DNA of 64,000 nucleotides from Selenomonas sp. (GTDB taxonomy: Bacteria; Bacillota_C; Negativicutes; Selenomonadales; Selenomonadaceae). The stretch is taken from contig NZ_JAILKR010000028.1 of NCBI RefSeq assembly GCF_024693525.1, positions 1 through 64,000 on the forward strand, given 5' to 3'. Shown here one piece after another: positions 51,167 through 60,730 of the stretch. The notes below the pieces were generated by a model, which worked only from the letters and a program-made list of their open reading frames with translations, was not told where the DNA came from and did not search any database. The first letter of the stretch is position 1. The number at the start of each line of letters is the position of its first letter. The position numbers and the translations under genes were made by a program.

Positions 51167-51204
51167 AAAAAAGCACCGATTTCATTTGAAATCGGTGCTT
51201 TTTT
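51167..51204. terminator. Bidirectional terminator between transketolase and glgP
   Basis: AAAAAAGCACCGATTTC and GAAATCGGTGCTTTTTT pair over 17 bp around ATTT. The T run serves the plus-strand operon and the A run (as T on the minus strand) serves glgP. Confidence 0.95.
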
Positions 51205-51218
51205 AAGGTTTAAGAAGA

Positions 51219-53621
51219 TCAATCGATGTGCCAGATCTCCTTCGCGTACTGCGCGATGGCACGGTCGGCGGCGAAGAAACCGCTCTCGGCCGTGTTCATG
51301 ACGGCGAGACGGCCTCTCTCGGAGGGATCGGCGATCCGCTCGTACAGGCGCAGCTGGCAGTCCGCATAGGGACGGAAGTCTGCCGTGACCATGTAGGGGT
51401 CACCGCCGAAGAGCAGGTTGGAGATGACGTCCGAATAGCCCTTGCCGTCGGCAAAGCCGTTCATCGCGCGCATGCAGACGCTGTACAGCTCGCGGTCGGC
51501 CTGGGCCATGCCGTTGGGGTCGTAGCCGTGGGCGCGCCAGTGGGCGATCTCGTCGGTATGCAGGCCGAAGAGGAACATATTCTTGTCGCCCAGACGCTCG
51601 TACATCTCGACGTTCGCACCGTCGAGCGTGCCGATGGTCACGGCGCCGTTCATCATCAGCTTCATGCAGCCGGTGCCGGAGGCCTCCTTGCCGGCGGTGG
51701 AGATCTGCTCGGATACGTCGGCCGCGGGGACGATGGCCTCGGCGGCGCTGACGCGGTAGTTCTCCACGAAATAGACCTGAAGTTTATCCTTGCAGACGGG
51801 GTCGTTGTTGACGTCGTTTGCAAGGGAGAGCAGCAGCTCGATGATGCGCTTGGCAGCCTTGTAGCCTGCGGCTGCCTTGGCACCGAAGACGTAGGTGCGC
51901 GGGACGAAATCCATATTCGGATTGTCGTGCAGACGCTGCTGCAGGGCGACGATGTTCAGCGCGCACAGGAGCTGGCGCTTGTATTCGTGCAGACGCTTGA
52001 CCTGCACGTCCATCAGCGCGTCGGTGTTGAGCGTAAAGTTGTCGTTGCGCTTGGCAAACTGCGCAAAGCGCAGCTTGTTGGCCTTCTTGATCTCGTTCAT
52101 GCGCGCGCGCACGGTTTCGTCGTCGGCGAAGGCGGCGAGCTTCGACAGTTCCTCGGGCTTTGTGAGGTAGTCGTCGCTGCCGAGGAGCTCCGTCACGAGC
52201 TCATGCAGGCCGGGGTTGATCTGCGCCAGCCAGCGGCGGTGGTCGATGCCGTTGGTGACGTGGGTAAAGCGCTCGGGCCGGATGGTATAAATGTCGTGGA
52301 ACAGGTCGTTCTTGAGAATCTCGCCGTGCAGGCGGGACACGCCGTTGACCATGTAGCAGGAGGCCAGGCAGAGATTTGCCATGTGGACCTGCCCGTCGCG
52401 GATGATGAGATTGCGGCCGAGCCGGTCGCCAGCGCCGAACTTCGATACGAGGAAATCGCACCAGCGGCGGTTGATCTCACACATGATCTCCCACAGGCGG
52501 GGGAGAAGCTGCTGGAACAGTTCCTGCGGCCACTTCTCGAGAGCTTCGCTCATAACGGTGTGGTTGGTGTAGGCCACGCTGTTCTTGACAAGCTCCCAGG
52601 AATCGTCCCAGCCAAGCCCGTACTCGTCCATGAAGATGCGCATCAGCTCGGGAATGATCATCGCGGGATGCGTATCGTTGATCTGGATGACATGGTGGCG
52701 GGAGAAGGAGCGGATATCGCCCCAGCGGCGCATATGCTTGCGTACGATATCCTGTGCGGAGGCCGACACGAAGAAGTACTGCTGCTTGAGGCGCAGATTC
52801 TTGCCCTGGATATGGTCGTCCGCCGGATAGAGGACCTTGGTGATGACCTCCACCATGGTGCGCTGCTCGAGGCTCTTGACATAGGCGCCTGCGGAGAAGA
52901 GGTACATGTCCAGCGAGTCGGGGCTCTTGGCATCCCACAGGCGCAGGGTGTTGATGTTCTTCCCGCCGTAGCCTGCGATCAGCATGTCGCGGGGCAGCGC
53001 GATGACCGCGGTATAGCCGGTATGCTCGGCGTGGTAGTGGCCGTAGTTGTCCCAGTGCGGGGAGATCTGGCCGCCGAAGCGGACCTCGACCGCGTCCTCG
53101 TAGCGGGGGATGAGCCAGCTCTCGGCGGAGGTACGCCAGTTGTCGGCGACCTCGGTCTGCCGCCCGCCTACGAACTTCTGCTTGAAAATGCCGAGCTCGT
53201 AGCAGATGGAATAGCCGGTGGCAGGGAGGTTCTCGGTAGCCATGGAGTCCATGTAGCATGCGGCGAGGCGGCCCAGGCCGCCGTTGCCGAGACCGGCATC
53301 GGGCTCCTCTTCAAAAATGTCCGAGGCGTTTCTACCCATGTCCTCGAGCGCGCCGACGACAGCCTCGGCAACGCCGAGGTTGTAGGCGTTTTTCATCAGG
53401 CTGCGCCCCATGAGAAACTCCATGGACATGTAGTGGACTTCTTTATCGCCCTTGTGGGTTTTGCTGACGGACAGAAGGCGGCTCATCAGCTCGCGGATGA
53501 CGATGGCCGTGGCCTGAAAAATCTGTCCGTCGGTGGCTTCAGTGCTGGACACGCTGAAGGCGGCGCAGAGTTTGTCTTCGATTGCGCTGCGTATTTCTTC
53601 ACGGGAAATTTGACTTGTCAT
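51219..53621 (-). CDS. glgP: Glycogen phosphorylase
   Basis: Releases glucose-1-phosphate from glycogen, PLP-dependent. The 800-aa protein has EEEPDAGLGNGGLGRLAACY, VIQINDTHPAMIIPELMRIF, VKRLHEYKRQLLCALNI and the PLP-lysine motif EASGTGCMKLMMNGAVTIG followed by LDGANVEM. Length and motifs are normal. It lies about 100 bp past glgD with a hairpin between them. Confidence 0.97.
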   Translation of the reverse strand: MTSQISREEIRSAIEDKLCAAFSVSSTEATDGQIFQATAIVIRELMSRLLSVSKTHKGDKEVHYMSMEFLMGRSLMKNAYNLGVAEAVVGALEDMGRNASDIFEEEPDAGLGNGGLGRLAACYMDSMATENLPATGYSICYELGIFKQKFVGGRQTEVADNWRTSAESWLIPRYEDAVEVRFGGQISPHWDNYGHYHAEHTGYTAVIALPRDMLIAGYGGKNINTLRLWDAKSPDSLDMYLFSAGAYVKSLEQRTMVEVITKVLYPADDHIQGKNLRLKQQYFFVSASAQDIVRKHMRRWGDIRSFSRHHVIQINDTHPAMIIPELMRIFMDEYGLGWDDSWELVKNSVAYTNHTVMSEALEKWPQELFQQLLPRLWEIMCEINRRWCDFLVSKFGAGDRLGRNLIIRDGQVHMANLCLASCYMVNGVSRLHGEILKNDLFHDIYTIRPERFTHVTNGIDHRRWLAQINPGLHELVTELLGSDDYLTKPEELSKLAAFADDETVRARMNEIKKANKLRFAQFAKRNDNFTLNTDALMDVQVKRLHEYKRQLLCALNIVALQQRLHDNPNMDFVPRTYVFGAKAAAGYKAAKRIIELLLSLANDVNNDPVCKDKLQVYFVENYRVSAAEAIVPAADVSEQISTAGKEASGTGCMKLMMNGAVTIGTLDGANVEMYERLGDKNMFLFGLHTDEIAHWRAHGYDPNGMAQADRELYSVCMRAMNGFADGKGYSDVISNLLFGGDPYMVTADFRPYADCQLRLYERIADPSERGRLAVMNTAESGFFAADRAIAQYAKEIWHID

Positions 53622-53668
53622 TAAGATACCTGCCTTGTCTGGAAGAATAGGGATTGCTCCCTCAAAAG

Positions 53669-53702
53669 CACGGTGCGCCGGGCATCCGTCCGACGCACCG
53701 TG
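53669..53702 (-). terminator. Hairpin between glgD and glgP
   Basis: CACGGTGCG (53669-53677) and CGCACCGTG (53694-53702) form a 9-bp stem; on the minus strand CTTTTGAGGG follows. The T run is short, so it may be an attenuator, a processing site or a partial terminator. Confidence 0.55.
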
Positions 53703-53724
53703 GCTTGTATGAACGGGGAATGCT

Positions 53725-54837
53725 TCAGAGCGCGCTGCCCTTGGGAACGACGAGCGGCAGCTTTTCGTTGCCGGTCAGCACGGTGCCGGCGGAGAAGCTG
53801 ACGTCCTTGTCGACGATGCAGTAGTCCAGCACGGAGTCCGCACCGACGATGCAGTCGCTCATCACGATGCAGTTTTTGAGTTTCGCGCCCTTGTGGATGC
53901 GCGCACCGGAGAAGACGACACAGTTTTCAAGGCTGCCCTCGACGATGCAGTTGTCGGCGACGAGGCTGTTGCGGGAGTAGGCGCCTTCGGCGTAGTAGGT
54001 GCTGACCTCCTCGCGCACCTTGGTGAAGATGGGCAGCTCGGCCGGGAAGAGCTCATGCCGGACGGCGGGATCGAGCATGTCCATGTTGGCCTTGAAGTAA
54101 CTGTTGACGCTGCGGATCAGTGCGCAGTAGCCGGTGTGGACGTAGATGTCCATCTTGCCGCCCTGCCTGAGGAACCTGGGCAGAGCCTCGCGGTGCCAGA
54201 GATAGATGCTCTCCCTGCGGCAGTCGTCGATCATGTTCAGGAGGGTGTCGCGGTTGATGATATAGCCCTCAAGCGAGACCGGGCCGGCCTTGGGATCGTC
54301 GGTGTCGACGAGGAGCTTCTCCACGAAGCCGTCCTCGCCGGGAACGTAGGTCATGCGGAAGCCGTCGCCGCCGCGGTCGGTGCAGAGGGCGGTGATTTCT
54401 GCGCCGGAGCGCCGGTGCTGGCGCATGGGCTTCGTAAGGTCGATGTTGGCGCACATGTTGCCCAGCAGCAGGACGAAGTATTTCGAGGGGACGTCCTGAA
54501 TGTAGGAACGAACGGCGATCAGGGCTTCCATGGTGCCGGCGTAGTTGCCGCGGTGATACTCGGGAAGGCCGAAGGGGGGCAGCATCCGCAGGCCGCCGGA
54601 GCGGCGGGACATGTCCCAGGCCTTGCCGCCGCCGAGGTGGTCAAGCAGGGACTGATAGTCACGCTGCATGATAACGCCGACGTCGACGATACCCGCGTTG
54701 CGCATGGAGGAGAGGGAGAAATCGATGAGGCGGTAGCGGCCGCAGAAGGGGAGGGAGGCCGCCGTGCGCACGTTTACGAGCTCTCTGAGATTGGGGTTGG
54801 TGAAGTAGGCAAAAATCAGGCCATGGAAATCGTTCAT
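53725..54837 (-). CDS. glgD: Glucose-1-phosphate adenylyltransferase-like subunit GlgD
   Basis: A 370-aa nucleotidyltransferase-fold protein with a left-handed beta-helix C-terminus (NSLVADNCIVEGSLENCVVF, KLKNCIVMSDCIVGADS). Unlike GlgC, the N-terminal nucleotide loop is replaced (NDFHGLIFAYFTNPNLREL), as in the GlgD regulatory subunit of Firmicutes ADP-glucose pyrophosphorylase. It lies 3 bp after glgC. Confidence 0.93.
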   Translation of the reverse strand: MNDFHGLIFAYFTNPNLRELVNVRTAASLPFCGRYRLIDFSLSSMRNAGIVDVGVIMQRDYQSLLDHLGGGKAWDMSRRSGGLRMLPPFGLPEYHRGNYAGTMEALIAVRSYIQDVPSKYFVLLLGNMCANIDLTKPMRQHRRSGAEITALCTDRGGDGFRMTYVPGEDGFVEKLLVDTDDPKAGPVSLEGYIINRDTLLNMIDDCRRESIYLWHREALPRFLRQGGKMDIYVHTGYCALIRSVNSYFKANMDMLDPAVRHELFPAELPIFTKVREEVSTYYAEGAYSRNSLVADNCIVEGSLENCVVFSGARIHKGAKLKNCIVMSDCIVGADSVLDYCIVDKDVSFSAGTVLTGNEKLPLVVPKGSAL

Positions 54838-54840
54838 GTC

Positions 54841-56034
54841 TCAAACCTCCTCGCTCTTGCTGATCATGGCGCCCGCACCGACGGCGGCGCCGGGGCGGAT
54901 CTCGACGTCCGGACCGATGGTGGCGACGCCCCATCCCTCACTGCCGTCGGGAGCGGAGCCCACATGGGCGCCGGCATGGACCACGGAATTCTCGCCGATG
55001 ATGGCGTACTCGATGGTGGCCCCGGCCTCGACCACGGCGCCGTTCATCAGCACGCTGTAAAGCACATGCGCGCCGACGTCGACACGGACGGAGGGGGAAA
55101 GGACGGAGTTCTCCACGCGGCCGTCGATCTCACAGCCTTCGGTGACGATGGAGTGGGAAATCTCGGCGTGGGGACCGGTCTGGTGCGGGGGGCAGATGGG
55201 AGACCTGGCGCTGATGGGCCAGTTGGGATCGTAGAGGTTGATCATTTCCGGAGAGAGCATGTCCATGTTGGCATCCCAGAGGCTGGTGATGGTGCCGACG
55301 TCTCTCCAGTAGCCCTGAAAGTGGTAGGGCCAGATCTTTTCGCCGTCCGCGATCATGGCGGGAATGATGTTGTGGCCGAAGTCGTGGCGGGAATTGGGAT
55401 CGGCCTCGTCCGCGATCAGGTAGTGGCGCAGCTTCTGCCAGTTGAAGATGTAGATGCCCATGGAAGCCAGGTCGCTCTTGGGGTGCTTGGGCTTCTCTTC
55501 AAACTCATTGATGTAGCCGTCTGCGCCGAGGTTCATCATGCCGAAGCGGGAAGCTTCCTCAAGAGAGACCTGCAGCACCGAGATGGTGCAGGCGGCGTCA
55601 TGCTCGAGATGGTCGCGCAGCATGTCGGCATAGTCCATCTTGTAGATATGGTCACCGGAGAGGATCAGGACGTTCTCGGGGTCGTAATTTTCAATGAAAG
55701 CCAGGTTCTGGTAGATGGCGTTGGCCGTGCCGGAGAACCAGGAGCCCTTCTCACCCGCGGACTGGTAAGGGGGAAGGATGTAGACGCCGCCGTTGTTGAC
55801 GTCCAGGTCCCAGGGCTGGCCGCTGCCGATGTAGCTGTTGAGCTGCAGCGGACGGTACTGGGTCAGTACGCCGACGGTGTCGATGCCGGAATTTGCACAG
55901 TTGGAGAGGGGAAAGTCAATGATGCGGTACTTGCCTCCGAAAGGCACGCTGGGTTTGGCAACGTTCTGGGTCAGCGCGTACAGGCGGGATCCCTGTCCGC
56001 CGGCCAGAAGCATGGCGATGCAGGTTTTCTTCAT
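54841..56034 (-). CDS. glgC: Glucose-1-phosphate adenylyltransferase GlgC
   Basis: Makes ADP-glucose for glycogen synthesis. The 397-aa protein has the active-site loop [57 protein letters not shown], and a beta-helix C-terminus ([20 protein letters not shown]). ATG 56034 follows GAGGAGGCTGCCC and overlaps the pth stop (ATGA). Together with GlgD it forms the heteromeric enzyme of Firmicutes. Confidence 0.96.
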   Translation of the reverse strand: MKKTCIAMLLAGGQGSRLYALTQNVAKPSVPFGGKYRIIDFPLSNCANSGIDTVGVLTQYRPLQLNSYIGSGQPWDLDVNNGGVYILPPYQSAGEKGSWFSGTANAIYQNLAFIENYDPENVLILSGDHIYKMDYADMLRDHLEHDAACTISVLQVSLEEASRFGMMNLGADGYINEFEEKPKHPKSDLASMGIYIFNWQKLRHYLIADEADPNSRHDFGHNIIPAMIADGEKIWPYHFQGYWRDVGTITSLWDANMDMLSPEMINLYDPNWPISARSPICPPHQTGPHAEISHSIVTEGCEIDGRVENSVLSPSVRVDVGAHVLYSVLMNGAVVEAGATIEYAIIGENSVVHAGAHVGSAPDGSEGWGVATIGPDVEIRPGAAVGAGAMISKSEEV

Positions 56035-56651
56035 GGGCAGCCTCCTCTGTCTGGTTCGTTCTTTTGATTGAAGCGGTTCATGGCCCGCTCCGGGCCCTCC
56101 GTGATATAACATTCGACGGCCTGTGCGGCGCGGCGGGCAGCCTCGGCCATCACTTCGGCATCGGCGTCCCGGAATACGCCCAGCACCCAGTCGGCCATGT
56201 CGAAATCCGGGTGCGGCGGCGAACCGACGCCGATGCGGATGCGGGGAAAGGCGTCGCTGCCGAGTGCGGAAACGATACTCTTGAGTCCGTTGTGGCCGCC
56301 GGCGGAGCCTTTTACGCGCACGCGCAGGCGTCCGGGCGGCAGACTGACCTCGTCCGATACGACAAGCACACGCTCGGGCGGGATCCTGTAGAAGCGGGCG
56401 GCGGCGCCGACCGCTTCGCCGGAGAGGTTCATAAAGGTCTGGGGCTTCATGACAAGCACGCGTTCGTCGCCGATGCGCAGCTCGCCCGTCAGAGCGTGAA
56501 AACGCAGCCGGTCGACGGAGATCCCCTTCTCCTTCGCCAGCGCGTCCGCGGCCATGAAACCGGCGTTGTGCCGGGTGCCCGCATAGCGTGGCCCGGGGTT
56601 GCCAAGAAAGACGGCCAGCCAGGACGGGCCGCCGGTGGAGCGAAACAGCAT
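56031..56651 (-). CDS. pth: Peptidyl-tRNA hydrolase
   Basis: Recycles peptidyl-tRNA. The 206-aa protein has the catalytic segment [18 protein letters not shown] (His28), [34 protein letters not shown] then HNGLKSI, and [14 protein letters not shown] 56651 lies 4 bp after the prs stop. A longer N-terminus is possible in frame but would overlap prs. Its grouping with glycogen genes is unusual. Confidence 0.94.
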   Translation of the reverse strand: MLFRSTGGPSWLAVFLGNPGPRYAGTRHNAGFMAADALAKEKGISVDRLRFHALTGELRIGDERVLVMKPQTFMNLSGEAVGAAARFYRIPPERVLVVSDEVSLPPGRLRVRVKGSAGGHNGLKSIVSALGSDAFPRIRIGVGSPPHPDFDMADWVLGVFRDADAEVMAEAARRAAQAVECYITEGPERAMNRFNQKNEPDRGGCP

Positions 56652-56655
56652 GGGC

Positions 56656-57618
56656 TCAGTCAAAGAGGTTGGAGATCGAGACCTCCTCGTAGATCCGACG
56701 GATTGCTTCGGCAAACACGTTCGCCGCAGTCAGGTAGCGGATCTTGGAGCAGGCGGGCTTGTCCGCGGGGTAGGGGATCGTGTCGAGCAGGAGAAGCTCG
56801 TTGATGCAGCTGTTCTCGATGCGCTCGAGCGCGGGGCCCGAGAGTACGCCGTGCGTGGCGCAGGCGTAGACTTCCTTCGCCCCGCCGATCTCCTTGATGG
56901 CCTTGGCGGCGCCGCAGAGAGAGCCCGCGGTGTCCACGATGTCGTCGAGCAGGATGCAGGTCTTGCCGGAAACGTCGCCGATGATGTTCATGACCTCGGA
57001 CTGGTTGGCGCGCTCGCGGCGCTTATCGACGATGGCCATATTGGTGCCGAGCTTCATGGAGAAGGCGCGGGCGCGGGCCGTGCTGCCCACGTCGGGGGAG
57101 ACGACCATCACGTCGTCATTGCCCTTGCCGAACTTGCTGACAAAGTGCTTTACAAACAGGTGACCGCCCTGCAGGTTGTCCACGGGGATATCAAAGAAGC
57201 CCTGGATCTGGGCGGCGTGCAGATCCATGGTCAGGACCCTGTCGGCCCCGGCCGCAGTGATGAGGTTGGCCACGAGCTTGGCAGAGATGGGGTCGCGGCT
57301 CTTGGCCTTGCGGTCCTGGCGCGCATACCCGAAATAGGGGATAACGGCGGTGATGCGTCCGGCCGAGGCCCTGCGCATGGCGTCGATCATGATCAGAAGT
57401 TCCATCAGGTTGTCGTTGACGGGCTTGCAGGTGGACTGGACAATGAAAACATCCTTGCCGCGGACGGGCTCGTACACTGAGATGGAGCATTCGCCGTCCG
57501 CAAACTGCGAGACGCTGGAACTGCCGATGCTGCGCTTGAGCTCGCTGCAGATGCTGCCGGCGAGCGCAGGGTTGGAATTGCCGGTGAAAACTGCAATTTC
57601 CTTGCCGTGAGCAATCAT
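56656..57618 (-). CDS. prs: Ribose-phosphate pyrophosphokinase
   Basis: Makes PRPP from ribose-5-P and ATP. The 320-aa protein has AVFTGNSNPALAGSICSELK, the ATP loop YFGYARQDRKAKSRDPISAK, and the PRPP-binding loop KTCILLDDIVDTAGSLCGAA. The start at 57618 has GGAGG 11 nt upstream. First gene of the prs-pth-glgC-glgD-glgP series. Confidence 0.96.
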   Translation of the reverse strand: MIAHGKEIAVFTGNSNPALAGSICSELKRSIGSSSVSQFADGECSISVYEPVRGKDVFIVQSTCKPVNDNLMELLIMIDAMRRASAGRITAVIPYFGYARQDRKAKSRDPISAKLVANLITAAGADRVLTMDLHAAQIQGFFDIPVDNLQGGHLFVKHFVSKFGKGNDDVMVVSPDVGSTARARAFSMKLGTNMAIVDKRRERANQSEVMNIIGDVSGKTCILLDDIVDTAGSLCGAAKAIKEIGGAKEVYACATHGVLSGPALERIENSCINELLLLDTIPYPADKPACSKIRYLTAANVFAEAIRRIYEEVSISNLFD

Positions 57619-57771
57619 ATCATTCTGTTCCTCCGTAGGCGTGAGATGGGTGAGCTGCTGCGAAACAGGGTGGATTTCGAGGCTATTGTTCAGTTTATTA
57701 TAACACCACAATCGGCAAATGGGAAGAGAAGAATCCGTTTTTTGTCAGATTGAAAAGAGAAGAAAAAGCAA

Positions 57772-57800
57772 TTTACAAGCGGACGCTTTTTGTGTATAAT
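57772..57800 (+). promoter_or_regulatory. Promoter of prfB
   Basis: TTTACA (57772-57777), 17 nt, TATAAT (57795-57800), 41 bp before the prfB ATG. Confidence 0.75.
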
Positions 57801-57841
57801 ATAAAAACTGACTGAAAACCATTGTGAAAGGTCTTGCCGGA

Positions 57842-58948
57842 ATGCTGGAATTTGAAGAATACAAAGCAAAGCTCAACGCGGCCAAGCCGTCGCTCGAGGT
57901 GCTGCGCGGCGCGCTCAAGCTGGAGGCCGCCCAGAAAGAGATCGAAGAGCTGGAGGCCGCCAGCGAGCGCGAAGGTTTCTGGAACGATGTGGAGAAATCC
58001 CAGAAAGTGCAGAAACGCCTGAAAAACCTCAAGGACAAGGTGGAGAACTTCAATCGCCTCTGTCAGGCCTGGGACGACCTGTCCACCCTGTGCGAGATGG
58101 CGATCGAGGAAAACGACGATTCCATGCTTGACGAGCTCAAGGCCGAGTACGCCGAATTCTCCGAGAAAATCGAAACCACGCGCCTGTCCACCCTGCTGAC
58201 CGGCGAGTATGATGCGAACAACGCCATTCTCACCTTCCATGCCGGCGCTGGTGGGACCGAGGCGCAGGATTGGGCCTCCATGCTCTACCGCATGTACAAT
58301 ATGTGGGCCGACCGCCACGGCTACAAGGTCAGGGTGATGGATTATCTCGACGGCGACGACGCCGGCATCAAGAGTGCCACCATCATGATCGAGGGCGAGA
58401 ATGCCTACGGCTTCCTCAAGAGCGAGCACGGCATCCACCGCCTCGTACGCGTATCCCCCTACGACGCGGCCGGACGCCGGCACACCTCCTTCGCCGCGGT
58501 CGAGGTCATGCCCGAGATCGCCAACGACAGCGAGATCGAACTGCGGGACGAGGACATCAAAATGGACGTGTTCCGCTCCTCCGGTGCGGGCGGCCAGAAG
58601 GTCAACAAGACCTCCTCCGCCGTGCGGCTGACCCATATCCCGACAGGGATCGTCGTGTCAAGCCAGGTCGAGCGCAGCCATTTCCAGAACCTCGAAAACT
58701 GCAAAAACATGCTGCGGGCGCGCCTCGCCGAGATCAAGGAGCGGGAGCATCTTGAAAAGATCAGCGATATCAAGGGCGTACAGATGAAGATCGAGTGGGG
58801 CAGCCAGATCCGCTCCTACATATTCATGCCCTATCAGTTGGTCAAGGACCACCGGACCGAGTATGAAAACGGCAACATCGACAGCGTCATGAACGGGGAT
58901 CTCGACGGCTTCATCAATGCCTTCCTGTCCATGCGCGCCGGGAGCTGA
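57842..58948 (+). CDS. prfB: Peptide chain release factor 2, without programmed frameshift
   Basis: Releases peptides at UGA and UAA stop codons. The 368-aa protein carries SSGAGGQKVNKTSSAVRLTH with the catalytic GGQ at 250-252, the same numbers as in E. coli. Two features are unusual. There is no in-frame TGA or shift site near codon 25, so the gene is continuous; and the stop-codon tripeptide SPF is SPY (residues 205-207, TCC CCC TAC). The start at 57842 is supported by the residue numbering; an upstream GTG (57824) is possible. Confidence 0.95.
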   Translation: MLEFEEYKAKLNAAKPSLEVLRGALKLEAAQKEIEELEAASEREGFWNDVEKSQKVQKRLKNLKDKVENFNRLCQAWDDLSTLCEMAIEENDDSMLDELKAEYAEFSEKIETTRLSTLLTGEYDANNAILTFHAGAGGTEAQDWASMLYRMYNMWADRHGYKVRVMDYLDGDDAGIKSATIMIEGENAYGFLKSEHGIHRLVRVSPYDAAGRRHTSFAAVEVMPEIANDSEIELRDEDIKMDVFRSSGAGGQKVNKTSSAVRLTHIPTGIVVSSQVERSHFQNLENCKNMLRARLAEIKEREHLEKISDIKGVQMKIEWGSQIRSYIFMPYQLVKDHRTEYENGNIDSVMNGDLDGFINAFLSMRAGS

Positions 58949-59007
58949 GCCGGAACCGGGGACGGAAGGGCGGCCGAAAAACCCGCCCGCCGCGCTGACG
59001 ATTGTGC

Positions 59008-59036
59008 TTGAATCGCCGGTGCGGTTGCGCTATAAT
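59008..59036 (+). promoter_or_regulatory. Promoter of the foldase gene
   Basis: TTGAAT (59008-59013), 17 nt, TATAAT (59031-59036), about 105 bp before the ATG at 59141. Confidence 0.75.
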
Positions 59037-59140
59037 ACCACAGTCTGAAAAAACCGGCAGTTCTGAACGCTGCCGTACAGATGCAAAACCACGTTTTGCG
59101 ATCGACGAAAGAAACTACGCAAAGGATGAGATGACAAACC

Positions 59141-60664
59141 ATGAGCGCATCGACCGAAAGGAAAAACCGTCAGGCCGCCCGTGAGGCCGGTACCGACAAA
59201 AAAATGCTCGCCCTGGAAAAAGAGGGGAAGGAAAAGGCCAGAAGCAAGCGCCGCTGGACCATCGGCACCGCCGCCGTCGTGATCCTGATCGCGCTGGTCC
59301 TGCTCCTCAACTCCCCGCTTGTGTACAGGAGCACGGCCTACTCCGTCGGCGACAGGAATTATTCCACCGCCGAGGTCAACTATTATTACGCCAACCAGTA
59401 TCATACGTTCGCCAATCAGTACGGTAACTATGCCAGTATGTTCGGGCTGGATACCTCCAACGGCGTCAGAGGCCTGGACAAACAGGACTGCCCCTTCACC
59501 GAAGGGAGCTGGAAGGATTACTTCCTGGACGGCGCCAGGAACCAGATGCTCCAGAATACCGCCCTGCTCGACTACGCGGCGGCTAACGGCATCGCGCTTG
59601 ACGAGAGCGAGACCGCGGCGGTGGACGCGAGCTTCACGGGGATCGACGAGGCGGCGAAGGCCTACGGATACGGCAGCGCCGACAAGATGATGGCCGCGAA
59701 CTACGGCACCGGCGTCACGGTCAGGCTGGTGCGCGGAGCCTATCTCGACAGCGCCCTGGCCGGCAAAACCCTTGAGGCTGCCGCCGATGCCTTTACCTAT
59801 ACCGACGCGCAGCTTGAGGAGCAGTACGCAGGCTACAACGGCGAGCGTGACGTCTTCACGATCGACTATGTCCAGGTCGAAGCACATGACCACGATAACC
59901 CCGAATCCGAGGTCACCGACGAGATGAAAGCCGAAGCCAGGGCGAAGGCCGAAGCCGTCAAAGCTGCTTATGAAGAGGGCCTCGATCCCGTCGATCCGCA
60001 GGGGCTCGATTTTGCCGCCGAGGCCAACGGCCTGACCGCGACCCACCAGACGCTCTCCGGCAGCAGCCTGAGCTTTGCGAAGGAATGGCTGATGGACGCT
60101 GCCCGCAAGGCGGGCGACGTCACTGTCGAGGAGAGCGGCGACCATATCTATGTCGTGCTCTTCCTGGGGCGTGACGACAACCACTACAGGACCGTATCCG
60201 TGCGCCACATCCTCGTAAAGGCCGTGCCGTCCGAGGACGGGACCTACAGCGATGAGGCCAAGGCCGAAGCCAGGGCTAAGGCCGAGGAGATCCTGGCCGA
60301 ATACGAGGCCGGGGATAAAAGCGAGGAGAGCTTCGCCGCGCTGGCGGAGCAGTATTCCGAGGATGGCGGCTCCAACACCAACGGCGGTCTGTACGAGGGC
60401 GTCTACAAGAATCAGATGGTTGCCGAGTTCAACGACTTTTGCTTCGGCCCCCACGCCAAGAGCAAGGGCGACACCGCGATCGTCTACGGCGAGAGTTCCG
60501 GCTATGCCGGTTACCACGTCATGTACTACGTCGGCGAGGGAGACCTCTACTCCAACACGCTCGCCGCACAGGATCTGCGCAATACCGACGTGGAGTCCTG
60601 GCTCACGGGGCTGACGGACGCCTATGCGACGGGCGACGGCTTCGGCATGAAGTTCGTGGGCTGA
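59141..60664 (+). CDS. Parvulin-type peptidyl-prolyl isomerase / foldase
   Basis: A 507-aa membrane-anchored foldase. A basic N-terminus is followed by one transmembrane helix (residues ~40-57, WTIGTAAVVILIALVLLL), so most of the protein is outside the cell. A SurA_N-like helical domain (GSWKDYFLDGARNQMLQNTA) precedes the parvulin domain (~365-470) with TVSVRHILVKAVPS, FAALAEQYSEDGGSNTNGGL and FNDFCF. There is no lipobox Cys, so it is a TM-anchored rather than lipoprotein PrsA-like enzyme. It probably helps fold secreted proteins. Confidence 0.88.
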   Translation: MSASTERKNRQAAREAGTDKKMLALEKEGKEKARSKRRWTIGTAAVVILIALVLLLNSPLVYRSTAYSVGDRNYSTAEVNYYYANQYHTFANQYGNYASMFGLDTSNGVRGLDKQDCPFTEGSWKDYFLDGARNQMLQNTALLDYAAANGIALDESETAAVDASFTGIDEAAKAYGYGSADKMMAANYGTGVTVRLVRGAYLDSALAGKTLEAAADAFTYTDAQLEEQYAGYNGERDVFTIDYVQVEAHDHDNPESEVTDEMKAEARAKAEAVKAAYEEGLDPVDPQGLDFAAEANGLTATHQTLSGSSLSFAKEWLMDAARKAGDVTVEESGDHIYVVLFLGRDDNHYRTVSVRHILVKAVPSEDGTYSDEAKAEARAKAEEILAEYEAGDKSEESFAALAEQYSEDGGSNTNGGLYEGVYKNQMVAEFNDFCFGPHAKSKGDTAIVYGESSGYAGYHVMYYVGEGDLYSNTLAAQDLRNTDVESWLTGLTDAYATGDGFGMKFVG

Positions 60665-60681
60665 CGGGAAACAGGAACATA

Positions 60682-60710
60682 AGCGCCGCCGGTTTCCGGC
60701 GGCGCTTTTT
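60682..60710 (+). terminator. Terminator of the foldase gene
   Basis: AGCGCCGCCGG and CCGGCGGCGCT pair (11 bp) around TTT, then a T run. Confidence 0.92.
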
Positions 60711-60730
60711 GAAAAGGAAAGGCGGAACAA

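Noticed and set aside
51228..53624. Long plus-strand open frame opposite glgP
   Set aside because: Produced by GC-rich codon use of glgP on the minus strand; the translation is low-complexity Val/Ala/Asp-rich with no domain. The same applies to the open frames opposite glgC/glgD (53,893-56,067), ulaE-propeller (46,045-47,991) and the foldase (59,030-61,282).
57842..57960. Programmed +1 frameshift in prfB
   Set aside because: No in-frame TGA or CTTTGAC site exists in the first 40 codons; the frame is continuous.
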